From assembly GCF_035582795.1 (NCBI RefSeq), contig NC_134373.1:13786001-13850000 (forward strand): a stretch of 64,000 bases of DNA, in the 5' to 3' direction. Source of the DNA: Mycteria americana. Taxonomy: Eukaryota; Chordata; Aves; Ciconiiformes; Ciconiidae. Numbering within the stretch: position 1 is the first letter of the stretch; every line of letters begins with the position of its first letter. Made by a program: the position numbers and the translations under genes. Shown piece after piece: positions 39,262 to 59,480 of the stretch. The notes under the pieces were generated by a model, which was given only the letters and a program-made list of their open reading frames with translations, made no database searches and was not told where the DNA came from.

Positions 39262-41272
39262 GTGACCGAAGGCCAACTGGGAGAGGGGAGCTGGTGAGGC
39301 AGGTAGCAGCAGCCAGCCCACCCGCTCTCCTCCCAGGGAGGACAAAGCCCTCCCTGACAACCAGCTGCACACAGATGGCTGTGGCCATCCCCCTGGCTCG
39401 GGCCACTAGCCTCCAATGGTCACCCCAGTCAGCAGCACCCACACAGCAGCAGGCGGGAGCAGCGGGGCTGTGGAGGTGAGAAATGGTGCTTGCGGGTGCA
39501 GGCAGGGACATGCACCTAAGCAACTCGCATGCAATGGGGATACAAAAACGAGAACAAAGACTTACCCAACATGTCCTTACCTGCTACTGCAGGAGGGCAG
39601 CTCTGCCGCCAGCCTCCGCCACCACAAGATGGCTGCCTCCTCAGGGTGTCCACGCCACAGCACTGAAGGAGAGCCGGGCCCACAGGTGCTTTCCCAGCCC
39701 TCAGCGCACCCTGTCACCACCCTGGCCAGAGGCTTCCCCTCAGAGGAGCCGCATGAGGGGCTCCGATTCCCAGCTCTCACCCCGCCGGTCCCACAGCCTC
39801 ACAGGGCAGCACCTCCCCACACAAGACCTGGCCCCTGAGGCTGCCCCACACCAGACAGAGCTCATCGGCAGCCCCAGCTCATTTTTCATTTAGCACAGGT
39901 GTAGCTGAGCTCAGGTCACCCCCACACTCACTTAGCCTCATTAGCAACAGGCTTTGTTTTGTTTTTTATTTGCTTGAGCATCATCCACACAGGCAGCTAC
40001 GGGATGAGGCCATCACTCTTGGAGGCTTTCTGGCAGGTTAACTTGACAAGAGAAAGGAGCAGCTCCCACCTGACATGTCGCAGTGGTCCAGGACAGCAAG
40101 TACCCCATGATAGCCTGGCTGAGCCCAAGCAGGCCCTCACTCCAACGCAAAACCAGCCCACTCCCTCAGATCCTCCTCAAGGGCAGGTAAAACATGCTGG
40201 TTCCTCACCTAACCCAGCCGATCTCCTCCTCCAGCCAGGCAGGCACAAAGCTGTCCTTCCTAACATTAACTGGAGCTTCCTCTCAGGAAGCCCTAGCAGA
40301 CATGGAGCCCCCTGCCCAGGCGGGCTCCCGTTCGCACTCTCCCTGCTTCGCCCTTTACGGCCCTTCCGTAAGGAGGCTTTCGCTCACACAGCACATCCGT
40401 GGTTGTTTGCGCACCTGCCCCGGTTTGACCGAGGTGCTCCCCCGCCAACCGAAAGAGGCAGCAGCGCCCGGTGAAGAGGCGCGGGAAGCAGGGCGCTGAG
40501 GGAAGGCAGCCGCCCGCCCGCCCGCCCCGCTCCCACTGCGTAGGGCCGGCAAAAGCCGCGACTCCCAGACCGTAAATCTTTAAGACCAGTCACAAAGAAA
40601 AACTGGAGCACAGAAGCGCTCCCCGATGCCTTCTTTTAAAGCGACAGCACAGACCAAGGTAAAAAGGCTGGTCGGATACGCTCCAGAGGAGCATCTTAAA
40701 TCCCTGCAGCTCCTGAGGAAGTTGTCCTCAGTCCTGGTTTAGAACTGGAGAAATACGGACTGTCTGTAGCCTTCCCATTTCACCACAGTGATCCTCTAGC
40801 TGACAGATCAGCTACCAGACTTTTAGGCTTTTTTAGACTTTATCTGTTTCCTCAAAGTGTGCTCTTTTCTGGAACTAGATGAAACCCCTGTGCCTGCTCC
40901 CTCATGTATTACAACTTCAAAACATTTAGAAAAAATACAGGGGAAAATATGAAGTTGGCAGAGGTTCAGAGAATATAGCTTAAATAGCAACTTATTGGGA
41001 AACCAAATACTAGGAAATTAACCTAAGAGTCAGATATCACAAAGGCAAGTATGTACTGAAAGAAAGAAAGAAAAAAAAAGGTAAAACATTTACCATATAG
41101 AGAAAACAGGCACTGTAGGCCACAGTGACAGGAAAAGTCCCACATAAGTCAAATCTACTTTAATAAGTACATAAAGCATATATCTTTCAAGAATTTTAAA
41201 TCTCAATAACAGATAAATCATCATTCACAGAACGTCAGCTTTAAGTGCATTATTAATTATATTCCTGTTCAG
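39262..41272 (+). other. intron containing a GC/CpG-rich block
   Basis: The part from about 39,262 to 40,560 is strikingly GC-rich for this locus. It becomes CpG-dense at 40,320-40,560, with (CCCG)n-like runs near 40,510, and includes an ACAAGATGGCTGCC motif (a YY1-type site) near 39,624. Long open frames there on both strands come from the low stop density of GC-rich DNA. No protein is recognisable. The block may be a CpG island or an unannotated promoter. The rest, to 41,272, is ordinary AT-rich intron. Confidence 0.45.
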
Positions 41273-41468
41273 ATTCCTCCTGGAAAATGGTAAGAAGAGA
41301 AATCTGCACAGGCAAAAGTAAGAGCAGAAAAGGCAGCGGCTATGATTGGAGAAGAGGAAGAAGGAACAAGAACAACAGAAATGGGGAAAGAAAGAGCAGC
41401 AGGAACAAATGGAAAAAGTGAAGGCAGATCTGGAAAAGGAACAACAGAGGAGCACAGAGATGCGGTTA
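41273..41468 (+). pseudogene. KIAA2012: KIAA2012 coiled-coil exon with a frameshift
   Basis: The acceptor TTATATTCCTGTTCAG lies at 41272, with CACAG at 41311 as an alternative. The donor is GGTTA|GTGAGG at 41468 (phase 0). In one frame the 5' part reads EEKSAQAKVRAEKAAAM (ending 41344). The rest reads in the +1 frame from 41346: LEKRKKEQEQQKWGKKEQQE, then QMEKVKADLEKEQQRSTEMR. Both halves look like one continuous heptad-type coiled coil, so an extra base (or a loss of two) near 41345 has broken the frame. If the upstream acceptor is used, TAA at 41291 is also in frame. The exit phase matches the phase-0 entry at 43380. The disruption is seen directly; its reading as a mutation depends on the coiled-coil continuity. 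Confidence 0.7.
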
Positions 41469-43379
41469 GTGAGGATAATGTTCTCATTTGAGAAGGGAAC
41501 ATTTGAATGGAATGATGACACAGAACTACTGTAGTCTTTGCTTTGCTTTTTGTCAGCCAGGCATATGCATCCAAACCCATCAATGTTGCAGCATGAAGAA
41601 ACATATATATAACAAAGCATCTCCTAATATAATAGAAGACTAACAACACATAAGAGTGTAAGGGAGCCAGCAAACTGATCCAGTACCCCCGGGCAAATTC
41701 CAAACTGGAGGATAACATCACAGACCTTTTCATCTGAAACATGTGCATACACAAAGTTCCATCTTTTAGTAGCATGTTAGATTTTTTCCTAAGTTTAGTA
41801 TTGGGTGTATGTCTACTAATTTAAATTTTTTTTTTTTTAATACTTTCATCCATTTATCATTACTCTGAATTCTGAGTCTGTCCTAAGATTACAGTTTTCC
41901 AACTCATTAATGAAAAATCAGTATCAACAGTGAATCAAAGTCATTAAGCAAATTCAGTTTTTCAACCAATTGTACCTAGCTTACAGTGAGTTCATGAAGA
42001 TGATATTCCACACTTTCCATACAGCACCAAAACAATTACTGAACATTTTCCCTGACAAAAACCTCAGCATGGTTACAACTACATAAAGACATTTCATAGC
42101 AATATAGGTTATTCCTTAATGATACGAGAATTTTATACTACAAAAAAAAAAAAAGGCAATAAGAGCACTTTTGCCCTTTACCTCTGCTGACATAGCTTTA
42201 GGGGGAAAAAAAAACCAAACCAACAAATACTTAAGGCAAAACTCTGGGAAACCCATCTGGGAAACAAGCTCTGGTGTAATATAGTTATCACATTTCTATT
42301 CACCTTTTGAAATGTTCTGCTTACACAAAACAACGCATTCTGACATCATCTTATTCTTTTCCTTCTGTGTTATACTTACTTTTTCATGAAGTACGGTATT
42401 TACTGGGGAGAACAGCGACCTCCTTGGGTGATTTTGAAGAGCTGCAGCCTACCTAGAAATGACTGAACGCTTTGGAGGGTTATCCCCTGGTCACAGGCAT
42501 TTGTAAGAACCGGATTTGTAGAAGTAGCATCTTTTAATCAGATGGTTGAAAGAAAGGACAAATCTGACTTATAAAGCATTTTTCAATATTAGTGCCATGC
42601 CCTGCTTAGCTTTATTTCAGGAAAAGCAAGTAGGCATTCAAGTCAAACTGCTGGACTGAGAACCCCAAGTTAGTTTGGAAATTATCTTAGATAGCACTCA
42701 GTGAAGCAGACCTTTAGTTTGATTGTTCTCAACTTCCCGTTGCCAAAATAAGGAGAATATTCCTTTGCTTCATGAACCTCATTGACTTTCTCTCATGCCC
42801 CTTACTCACAGTGTGAATTCTCCTGCAAAAATAGCCCATTTTGACTGCCGTTCTGTTTACATCTAAACCTCAGCCAAGGCTTTCCATTGCCTCCTTGCTT
42901 GTTGCATAGCCTGGGTTCTTGTTCTGGGTATGTGTTCTTTTTCCACAAAGATGCATTCCAATTTCTTCTTCCAGCTCTTGTTCTCTGAACTTTCCTAGCC
43001 GTCCCTGTGCTCTCCTCCATCCCTTGTCTCATCTTTGTTTCATGTAAACCACCTACCTGTATCCCATAGTCCCCATGTCCTCCTCAAAAGCACAAATGTA
43101 AAAACTGTAATTCAGGTTTTTGCCCCCTTACAGACAGTATGAAGGAAAGTAGACAGTAATTTTTTTTTTTTAATACTAATTTGCAGAACCAACCAGACAT
43201 ATGCTAAGTATCACTAACCAGCACCTGTTCTCTCTTTATTCTAATTTCTCTCCCCTTCGCTTTGGCAATCTGCTTAGCTCTTTGGGCTAGAACCTGCTCT
43301 TCTTCTGGCAAGAATGTTCAGCAAACCCAAAGTTGCTATAGCAATTAATAATAATTTACATTTTAGTTTATAAAAACAG
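41469..43379 (+). other. intron, KIAA2012 locus
   Basis: AT-rich with A- and T-homopolymer runs. No exon or recognisable repeat could be supported. Confidence 0.45.
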
Positions 43380-43451
43380 AAACTAGAAGAGTGGAGGCAC
43401 CAGGAGAAGGAGGCAGCAAAGAAGTCACAATTAGAGAAAGCAGTGCAAGAA

Positions 43452-43454
43452 TGA
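43452..43454 (+). other. in-frame TGA within KIAA2012 exon
   Basis: Premature stop at codon 25 of the exon at 43380-43536, in the frame shared by both flanking exons. Confidence 0.8.
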
Positions 43455-43493
43455 ATCTGGCAGCAGCAGGAGGATTATCACAGAAAGCTGCCG

Positions 43494-43496
43494 TAG
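43494..43496 (+). other. in-frame TAG within KIAA2012 exon
   Basis: Second premature stop, at codon 39 of the same exon, in the same frame as the first. Confidence 0.8.
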
Positions 43497-43536
43497 TTCC
43501 AGAAGAAGAGACAGCTAGAGGAACAAGAAGGAGCAG

Positions 43537-44119
43537 GTGGTCTATAGAAAGGCTAATGCTTACTTTAGCTGCAGATAATTCATCTGAATGGCTGATTTCT
43601 GGTAAAGACATAGACTTAGCCTGTGCATCTGCCATGGAATTCCTGTGACACTAAGTCCCAAACTTGCAGTTCCTCAGCTGCTCCCCCTCTATTAAATAGA
43701 AATGGTAACAATAGTCCTCTCGTCCACAGTCCCTGCAGCCTGAAGAAGAGAAATTCCACAGCCTAGCTACAATGCAACTGTGCAAGATGCTAGCAATAAT
43801 GTTCATGCTACCTCTGTTCATTTTTCGATACTTTCATTATATTTCTCTGAAAGCCCGAGTCCCAGCAGCTATACAGTTTAAGAGATTCTACTTCTAACAA
43901 ATAGTTGCAGAGGAAGGCTTCAAAACCTAAATGCCAAGCAGATTTAAAAAAAAAAAAATCCAATTACAATTTAAGACAAATGCATGTGTTTGAGACAATA
44001 TTAAATACTTGTAATGTCAGTATTATAACAGTGTTTTCTTTCTATTTGTAATTTATGAAAAAAACATTTCATAAATAGGAAGTATGTGAGCAGGTAATAG
44101 TTGGTGATCTGTTTCTAAG
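43537..44119 (+). other. intron, KIAA2012 locus
   Basis: A short intron with phase-1 borders and no other feature. Confidence 0.55.
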
Positions 44120-44324
44120 AGGCAGAAAAATGCAGACAGAAAGAAAGAACAATGTGGTTAGAGGAGGAACGCCAGCAGCTGGTGGAGATGGCAGAAAAAT
44201 GCCTGGAGTATGAAAGAAGAAACTGGGAGAAGACAAGATATGAGGCTGAGGAGCAGATGAAGAAAGAGGAAGACATTAGACTAGCTCTAGAGGAAGCCAA
44301 AACACAAGCACAGCTTTTAATCAG
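44120..44324 (+). CDS. KIAA2012: KIAA2012 coiled-coil exon, open
   Basis: A 205-bp exon from GTTTCTAAG to a perfect donor, AATCAG|GTATGT, entering in phase 1 and leaving in phase 2. It is open throughout and reads EAEKCRQKERTMWLEEERQQ, then LVEMAEKCLEYERRN and AEEQMKKEEDIRLALEEAKT, an almost uninterrupted coiled coil. From memory it parallels the human KIAA2012 stretch of the type AEKQRQKELEMQL...MEMAEEERLEYQRR...ARLALEEA. The residues joining to 43536 (G|AG, Glu) and to 45207 (AG|G, Arg) both make sense. It is intact here, but its neighbours on both sides carry stops, so it is unlikely to be translated from a full-length message. Confidence 0.8.
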
Positions 44325-45206
44325 GTATGTAGCTATTAATCAAAGAGTGAAGTTATTTTTTTCCTCAGTAATAATAATACATCTTTACACCTAGTGCCAG
44401 ACTATACAAAAATATTTCTGTAGTCAGGAGTTCTATCAGTGTAGTTAACACTGAAGAGCAGCATCGGTACCTCAGGAGTTAGTTAAGCTGCCTTCAATTC
44501 AAACTCCAAGACACAAGGCAGTTCCTTTCCTATTTAACCAGTTTTCCAATGTTTCTCCAAATTCCATCAGCAATTCATATACATCTTATCTGTATTCTTT
44601 AACTGTTTTAGAGTTTATAACATCCATTTACACTACAGAAAGAAGCCCAACTAGATTCCCCCGCACACCTGAAACTATGATTACCTTTATGCAGTCCATC
44701 AGAGCAGACTCCAGCATAGCGTGCTTCCAGAACTCATTCCTACCAGCACCTCAGAACACAGGAACTGGGAGTCTGCATACCACATACTAAAACACTGCAA
44801 ATAACATAACCGGCCTTCTTAAGGGAAGCCTAGATCAATTTGCCAGGCACAAAGCAGTACCAGGGATAAGAGCAACATGGGAACTACAGCTGAGCAGGAA
44901 TCACTGTCTCCTGCTTGCTCTATTCATACTGTTGCGACAGGAGAACACACTAGCCCACAAGAAGGTACTACCATCAGCCAACATTTTTTTCCCTATCCTG
45001 TTCCAAACCTTGCTCAAAGCCAATCTCCTGTCCAGGCTCAGAGCCTCAGAAGGCACTGTATGCACTGTGACAAAGTCAAAGAAACTGCCAGTGAAGCAGC
45101 AACGAGCTAACTAAGTGTGTAGTTTTCAAGTCAAAGCACCAGCTTTCTAACCCAAGGAGGAATTCTGTCCGGTGTCAGCAAACCACTTTATTAACACTGC
45201 TTGCAG
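44325..45206 (+). other. last intron, KIAA2012 locus
   Basis: An AT-rich intron with phase-2 borders. No other feature is supported. Confidence 0.5.
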
Positions 45207-45459
45207 GCAAAGAGCAGATCTGGAACAACATCTGCAGTTCCAGTGAGAGCTACTAATAGAAGCTACCAGACTAGAACACACTCAAGATGTTCCTCATCCA
45301 TGGGCGTTTTCTTATTCTCAGCTGATTGAAAAAACTAGGCCTGAAAACCCTAAATGCTTGGTGCCCGGAATGGGTCATTGTAGCGAGCTCTTTCAGTTCC
45401 AGTCTAATTCAAGGTTCCAACCTGATTCAAAAGAGGAACAATGTTCCTTTTCAGGATAG
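45207..45459 (+). pseudogene. KIAA2012: KIAA2012 last exon with a stop codon
   Basis: The acceptor CACTTTATTAACACTGCTTGCAG opens an exon entered in phase 2, which gives QRADLEQHLQFQ, TGA (45244-45246), then ELLIEATRLEHTQDVPHPWA and FSY. From memory this parallels the human C-terminus of the form LEKHLHFHQEL-KEAS...TQ-ISRPWVYSY. The stop replaces one residue between FQ and EL. After the stop the frame stays open to TAG at 45457-45459, which would end a protein extended beyond the human-like end. An AATAAA at 45734-45739 could serve as the polyadenylation signal. The premature stop is a third independent disruption. Confidence 0.75.
45244..45246 (+). other. in-frame TGA within KIAA2012 last exon
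   Basis: Premature stop at the thirteenth full codon of the exon at 45207, in the frame set by the phase-2 join to 44324. Confidence 0.75.
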
Positions 45460-45733
45460 AGGCTACTCTCATTCACAAATTATTTTCTCAGACTGCAACT
45501 GTCTGTGTAGACATCCTATTGATAGCAAGTAAAAGCATTCATGTTTTATCAGACAGTAGAAATTAATCCAGACAGACCTCCTGAGGTGCCAGAACACATT
45601 TAGTTTATCCTTTGCTGCTTCATCCCAGGTTCTTTGGGATCCATTTTTTGTTAGGAGAGAGAATAACAGAACTGTCAGTTTACAAAAGGTATGAAAGACC
45701 TCAGTGCTGACTTTTAGAAGAATCCTCCAAACC

Positions 45734-45739
45734 AATAAA
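45734..45739 (+). terminator. possible polyadenylation signal of KIAA2012
   Basis: An AATAAA about 275 bp after the last in-frame stop. It is plausible by position only. Confidence 0.35.
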
Positions 45740-48580
45740 CATGCTACTGTTTAAGAAAAGGCTAGATTTCAGTATCAACAATAAGATGACAACAGAGAAA
45801 CTATAGCAAGATAAGAACCTTTCTTCCTTGTAAATCAGGTTTATCTTATTTTCTGCTTCTCTAATAATATCTAAGATAAGAAAGTGTAACATTTGTAGCT
45901 TCAGTTCATATCGCAGTTCCTGTAGAGAGTCTCCTGTGGAGAAGAGTAATCAATTTTCGCAGTCTCCAAATTGAAGCCGAACTTCATTAAATTAAACATG
46001 CATTAAGCACGGGTTCTAAAAGCAAAACAAAACCAGTTTACACTACTTCGAACTTCCAATTCCTACAGTTCTCTGTATGGCGCCTCAGAAGCTGATCTTC
46101 TCGTTTAAGAAAATTTACCTGAACAGCAATAATTCAAAAGTGCATACAGAAGATGCGCAGGTCAGCACAGATATTTTAGTATTATATTCTTAGAAATAAT
46201 TTCCATTTAAAGTAGGAAAAGTTAAAAACTAGTATACAGTTGTAGTGCTTCTAAAACAATACATGGTTAGTCAAAATTTGTGGCAGACTTCAAGTTTTAG
46301 CATTATCTGACATCCTAACTGAAGTCCAAATCCTGCCAATGCTTACACAATTAACTTAAAAAAAACCCTCATTTTGCTGAATTGATGATCATGTCAATAT
46401 ATTTATACTTAGAAGAATATACAAATCCTTTAGACACACCAGCTTTAAGAAAATCTGTTGAGACACTGATAATTTTGTAAAGCGCTTATGAATACAGCTT
46501 TTATACACCAACATATCAAATATATTGATTTCACAATTAGAAATAAAGCAAGGATTAGCTTCCACCTTCCACTGCAGAACTGACTCAGTGAAGATGTTTC
46601 ATTTTCCCACTTTTTTTTAAACACTTAAAACCAGCCATCAACAGCTGAACTCAGTTATTCTAATATACAGGTAAGCATGTAAACAAAGACAAAGAAAAAT
46701 TGCAGGAGGAAAAAAGATTCTTTTCTGTGTTTTTCTCCAACATATGAAGGTCAATCTGACTTCCAGTCTGTGCTTCAAGGCTATGAGTGGTTTAGAAATT
46801 CTACTCCAGATCATCTTTTCAGAAACAAATTATTTGAAAAGTATTAGTTCTTCCAGAGAAATGAAGAAAAATTCAAGTCTGTCTACTCCTCAACTTCAAA
46901 ACTCAGTTTTATTTCAATATACAACTTCCAAGAATGAACGTCCTTAAAAAGGGTACTAGTGCATCTGTGCAGCATGTGTATCTTCTTATTTTACATGAAG
47001 CTCTCAATACTAACCTTTAATAACAGGAAAACTGTACTCTGCCTCACTGTTCCATCAAGTTATAACAGTACAGACATTACTTTAGACCAGCAGCTCCGTT
47101 GAGGCACTAGCTCTCTGAGGCTTCACAACAAGTCTGAGAAAGAGGTCAAATCAGTTTGTCACTGGTACCATATCCACTCTATAAAGAGATGTATTTTAGG
47201 ACAAGGTTACACAATAGAAAAGAAACCTTCGCCTTGAGCTTCATCCTACTGAAGCTGCATTCTGCAGAAAACCCTCCTCCATAGTCTCAAGAGAACTAAA
47301 TGCAGTGCTTCAACTAGAAAGCTGATTTAAATGAGCATATAAAACAGATTTGGAAGAGGAGAATGAACAGCAAGAAGCAAAGAAAGTTGGTGCAGCAACT
47401 AGAGTACTAGCATCAAACCCAGGGGATCTGGATTCTGTTCTCAGCTCCACTTTCAGCTTCCAGAGTGACCTCAGTAAACTACCATCCCCTGCACCTAAGT
47501 TCCTAATTTGCAGAAGAGGGATAATGGGAATTTGTCTACTAACAAGGGCATTATACAAATTTAAATTAGAAGATGATGTGATAATAATCACAAGGCTGTT
47601 TTATTTCTGGTATTCTGAAGCAGATATATTTAGTATTCTAAAAAACCAATCGGAGATAAGTGCAAAGAAGCCACGTTGTTCTACATCACAGTAGCAATCC
47701 CTCTTCCCCTTAAAAATTGAATTACATAGAATACTTCAAGAAAACCCCATATTCTGACATTTTGTAAACAAAAATTTTAATCGTTAAAAAATTGCTTAGT
47801 GCAGCTGTGCGTACAAAAGTATTACTAAATCAGAAACAGGACACGAACGACAAGCATGAAAGAAAATGCATTTCTAGCTTTACAGCAAGTGCCGTAAACA
47901 CTAATCATTCAAAACCTGCAATTTTTTCCAAGTATGCCAGCACTAAAGTGTGTCTTTAAATGAAGCTGGCATTCATAGTGAACTTGATTTACCAAACCAA
48001 ATCAGAAACAAGTCCTATTTATCTGCAGAAAGGCTGAAGCAGGGACAGTGCAGAAACCTTCTCTCCCCACTACTCTGCCCATAACCTCCCATCTGAACTT
48101 TCACATCTAGTAATGTATTCTCAAACTGACCATTTAGAATGTGCAACTAGCTAGAACATGAAGTGAACCCTCATAATGATGCCTGATGAACTATTGTGAC
48201 ACTTCTGTATCATCCATCACAGAGAGATTACTAAATGGTACCACAATCACATGAAATGTAGACATTAAAAAACCATCTTCGTATTTCCTTCCAAGTTGCA
48301 TTTTTGGTTTATCTTTTGTGCGTGAAGTGAAGCTGTATGTAACTGTATGTGAATATTCTCTAACAAGAAAAGAAACAGCTAGTAGTCTCAAATAGTCACC
48401 TGCAAACCAAGCAGATCAAGTATTTTACTAGGGCAAGTAGAAAAAAGTAAGGTTTTTTTTAAATGAGGTATATTTACAGAGCACATTTTTTTTCTGGCTT
48501 CAACATATAGTTACTGGAAAAGCATGCCCTAATTATAACTTTTTATGGTTTTGCTCATTTCCAAACATTTGAAAAGAAAA
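45740..48580. other. gap between convergent genes
   Basis: About 2.8 kb of AT-rich DNA between the KIAA2012 and SUMO1 3' ends. It contains a MIR-like SINE at 47,395-47,640 (listed). No gene or RNA could be supported. Confidence 0.5.
47395..47640 (+). mobile_element. MIR-like SINE
   Basis: The order CAAACCCAGGGGATCTGGAT, TCTGTTCTCAGCTCCACTTT, CAGAGTGACCTCAGTAAACT, CCTAATTTGCAGAAGAGGGA, TAATGGG and GGGCATTATACAAATTTAAA follows the MIR consensus ('...cctgggttctaatcccagctctgccac...tgtgaccttgggcaag...cctcatctgtaaaatggggataat...'). The open frame from about 47,350 is an artefact of this element. Confidence 0.65.
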
Positions 48581-48589
48581 TGCAAGTTG

Positions 48590-49391
48590 TTTATAAAATT
48601 GTTTTTCTTGTTTATTTTAAATGAAGCTTGTACAGACAATGTCCATTCAAAACCCACGTCCCAGGCCAAAAGGTACAAACAAGAGTGTCAAAGTAACACC
48701 AGTTGTCTGCTGTGAACATTCTTGCATGAATACCTGCGTGTACTAATTGCTATATGAAGTTAAAATGCTTCTGGGCTCTTCTGGCAAGATTTAAGAATCA
48801 TTAGGGTTTTCAATTTTATGTCTTCAGCAAAGCCATCTCTGGAGTAAGGTACAGATGACAACAGTTCTAGCTTTTCCATTTCCAACTTGGTAATCTTCTT
48901 CGTTGGGCCATCAGCACAATTTAAGCAAAATAGCTCTGAGTTATGGATACACAATTTCTCCACAGTTTAGTTCTCTGAAAAACTTCATCTCGCACTGAAA
49001 GTTATAGTCCAGGAGTGAAACAGTCACACATCAAAACTTCAGGGCAGATATGGAAGTCATTAAGAACACTTGCCCACCTGGCAGATCTTACAGCCTTCGT
49101 GCCTGAAATGCACGAACCTAGTGAACATACAAATGCATGTGTGTACGTGTATTTCTAAAGGGGAGGGCAGAAGGGAAAAGGGGAGCAAGGCTGCAGCTGG
49201 ATCACAAAAGTTCAGCACAATGAAAACAGAAACAATAGTGTATAATGAGCACGAGAATTCAAAATACCAGACGCTTGAAAATAAATTCCCAGAGATGGGT
49301 GCCAGTTTCAATTCAGTGTTGAACACCACATTACAAAAGAACTATTATTTAAAAATAAAAAAGGATTAAGGGGGAAGAAAAACAGAAGGAT
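48590..49391 (-). other. SUMO1: SUMO1 3' untranslated region
   Basis: The stretch between the stop codon and the polyadenylation signal, about 0.8 kb, a usual length for SUMO1 mRNAs. Short open frames inside (for example 48,760-48,963 on -) are not genes. Confidence 0.6.
48611..48616 (-). terminator. SUMO1: SUMO1 polyadenylation signal
   Basis: AATAAA on the - strand about 780 nt after the SUMO1 stop codon. Cleavage would fall near 48,580-48,600. No other AATAAA lies in the 3' UTR on this strand, which makes it the likely major site. Confidence 0.6.
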
Positions 49392-59104
<9,713 letters not shown>

Positions 59105-59480
59105 GGCTCGGCCCCGTTGCGTGCGGCAGGCTCGGCTGGGCCGCTGCAGGCGCTGCGCTCCTTTCTCTGCCCGCAGCGCAAACACAGGCCGCGGCGCGGG
59201 CGGGATTTCCTGTGCGCCTGAGCTCACTTCCCGCCCGGCGCGGCCCGCCCGCCGGCTCCTCCCAGCCCGCAGCGGGACCCCGCGGGAGGCACCGCCTTCG
59301 GCCCGCCACCCCCCGCGGCGTCAAGGCGGAGGTGCCGCTTCCCCGGGCTCGCCCGCACCGGCCCGGCCCGTCCCCTGGCAGAGGCGGGGAGAGGCAGCCA
59401 GGCCGCGGCAGGGACCGCGGCTCTCCGCGGGCCCCACGGCCAGGCCCGGCGTCTGCGAGCGCAGGCGGCCTCCAAAGGCC

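Larger units (their letters stand above)
43380..43536 (+). pseudogene. KIAA2012: KIAA2012 coiled-coil exon with two stop codons
   Basis: A 157-bp exon between TTTATAAAAACAG and GGAGCAG|GTGGTC, entering in phase 0 and leaving in phase 1. This fixes the reading frame because both neighbours agree. It reads KLEEWRHQEKEAAKKSQLEK-AVQE, then TGA (43452-43454), then IWQQQEDYHRKLP, TAG (43494-43496), then FQKKRQLEEQEGA. The pattern of E, K and Q continues across both stops and resembles the corresponding human coiled coil from memory (an RxQQREEF-RKL-type stretch). TGA may derive from CGA and TAG from CAG or GAG by single changes. Skipping this exon would shift the frame (157 is not a multiple of 3). 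Confidence 0.8.
1..45459 (+). pseudogene. KIAA2012: KIAA2012-like gene, 3' part disabled (middle to last exon in window)
   Basis: A gene on the + strand inferred from a chain of exon-like segments, each entered separately. The best supported are 2422-2653, 5420-5509, 7002-7257, 26435-26590, about 41273-41468, 43380-43536, 44120-44324 and 45207-45459. The last four encode a charged coiled coil resembling, from memory, the C-terminus of mammalian KIAA2012, which lies immediately upstream of and convergent with SUMO1. Intron phases agree across 41468/43380 (0), 43536/44120 (1) and 44324/45207 (2), and also 2653/5420 (1). Seen directly: a frameshift near 41345 and in-frame stops at 43452, 43494 and 45244. 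The upstream exons are open. The N-terminal exons lie before the window. Either the gene is a unitary pseudogene or only the coiled-coil part has been lost. The biochemical function of the family is not established to my knowledge. The whole-gene span is an inference; the 3' exon chain is the firm part. Confidence 0.7.

Noticed and set aside
39150-40499. Open frames of 100-170 codons in the GC-rich intronic block
   Set aside because: Low stop density in GC-rich DNA, no recognisable domain, and no splice or start context.
47350-47694. 114-codon + strand frame that begins like a coiled coil
   Set aside because: Most of it is a MIR-like SINE. The short EEENEQQEAKK start lacks a donor and fits no phase of the KIAA2012 exons, whose last exon is at 45207.
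48760-48963. Small open frame on - ending before the SUMO1 coding region
   Set aside because: It lies within the SUMO1 3' untranslated region and shows no protein resemblance.
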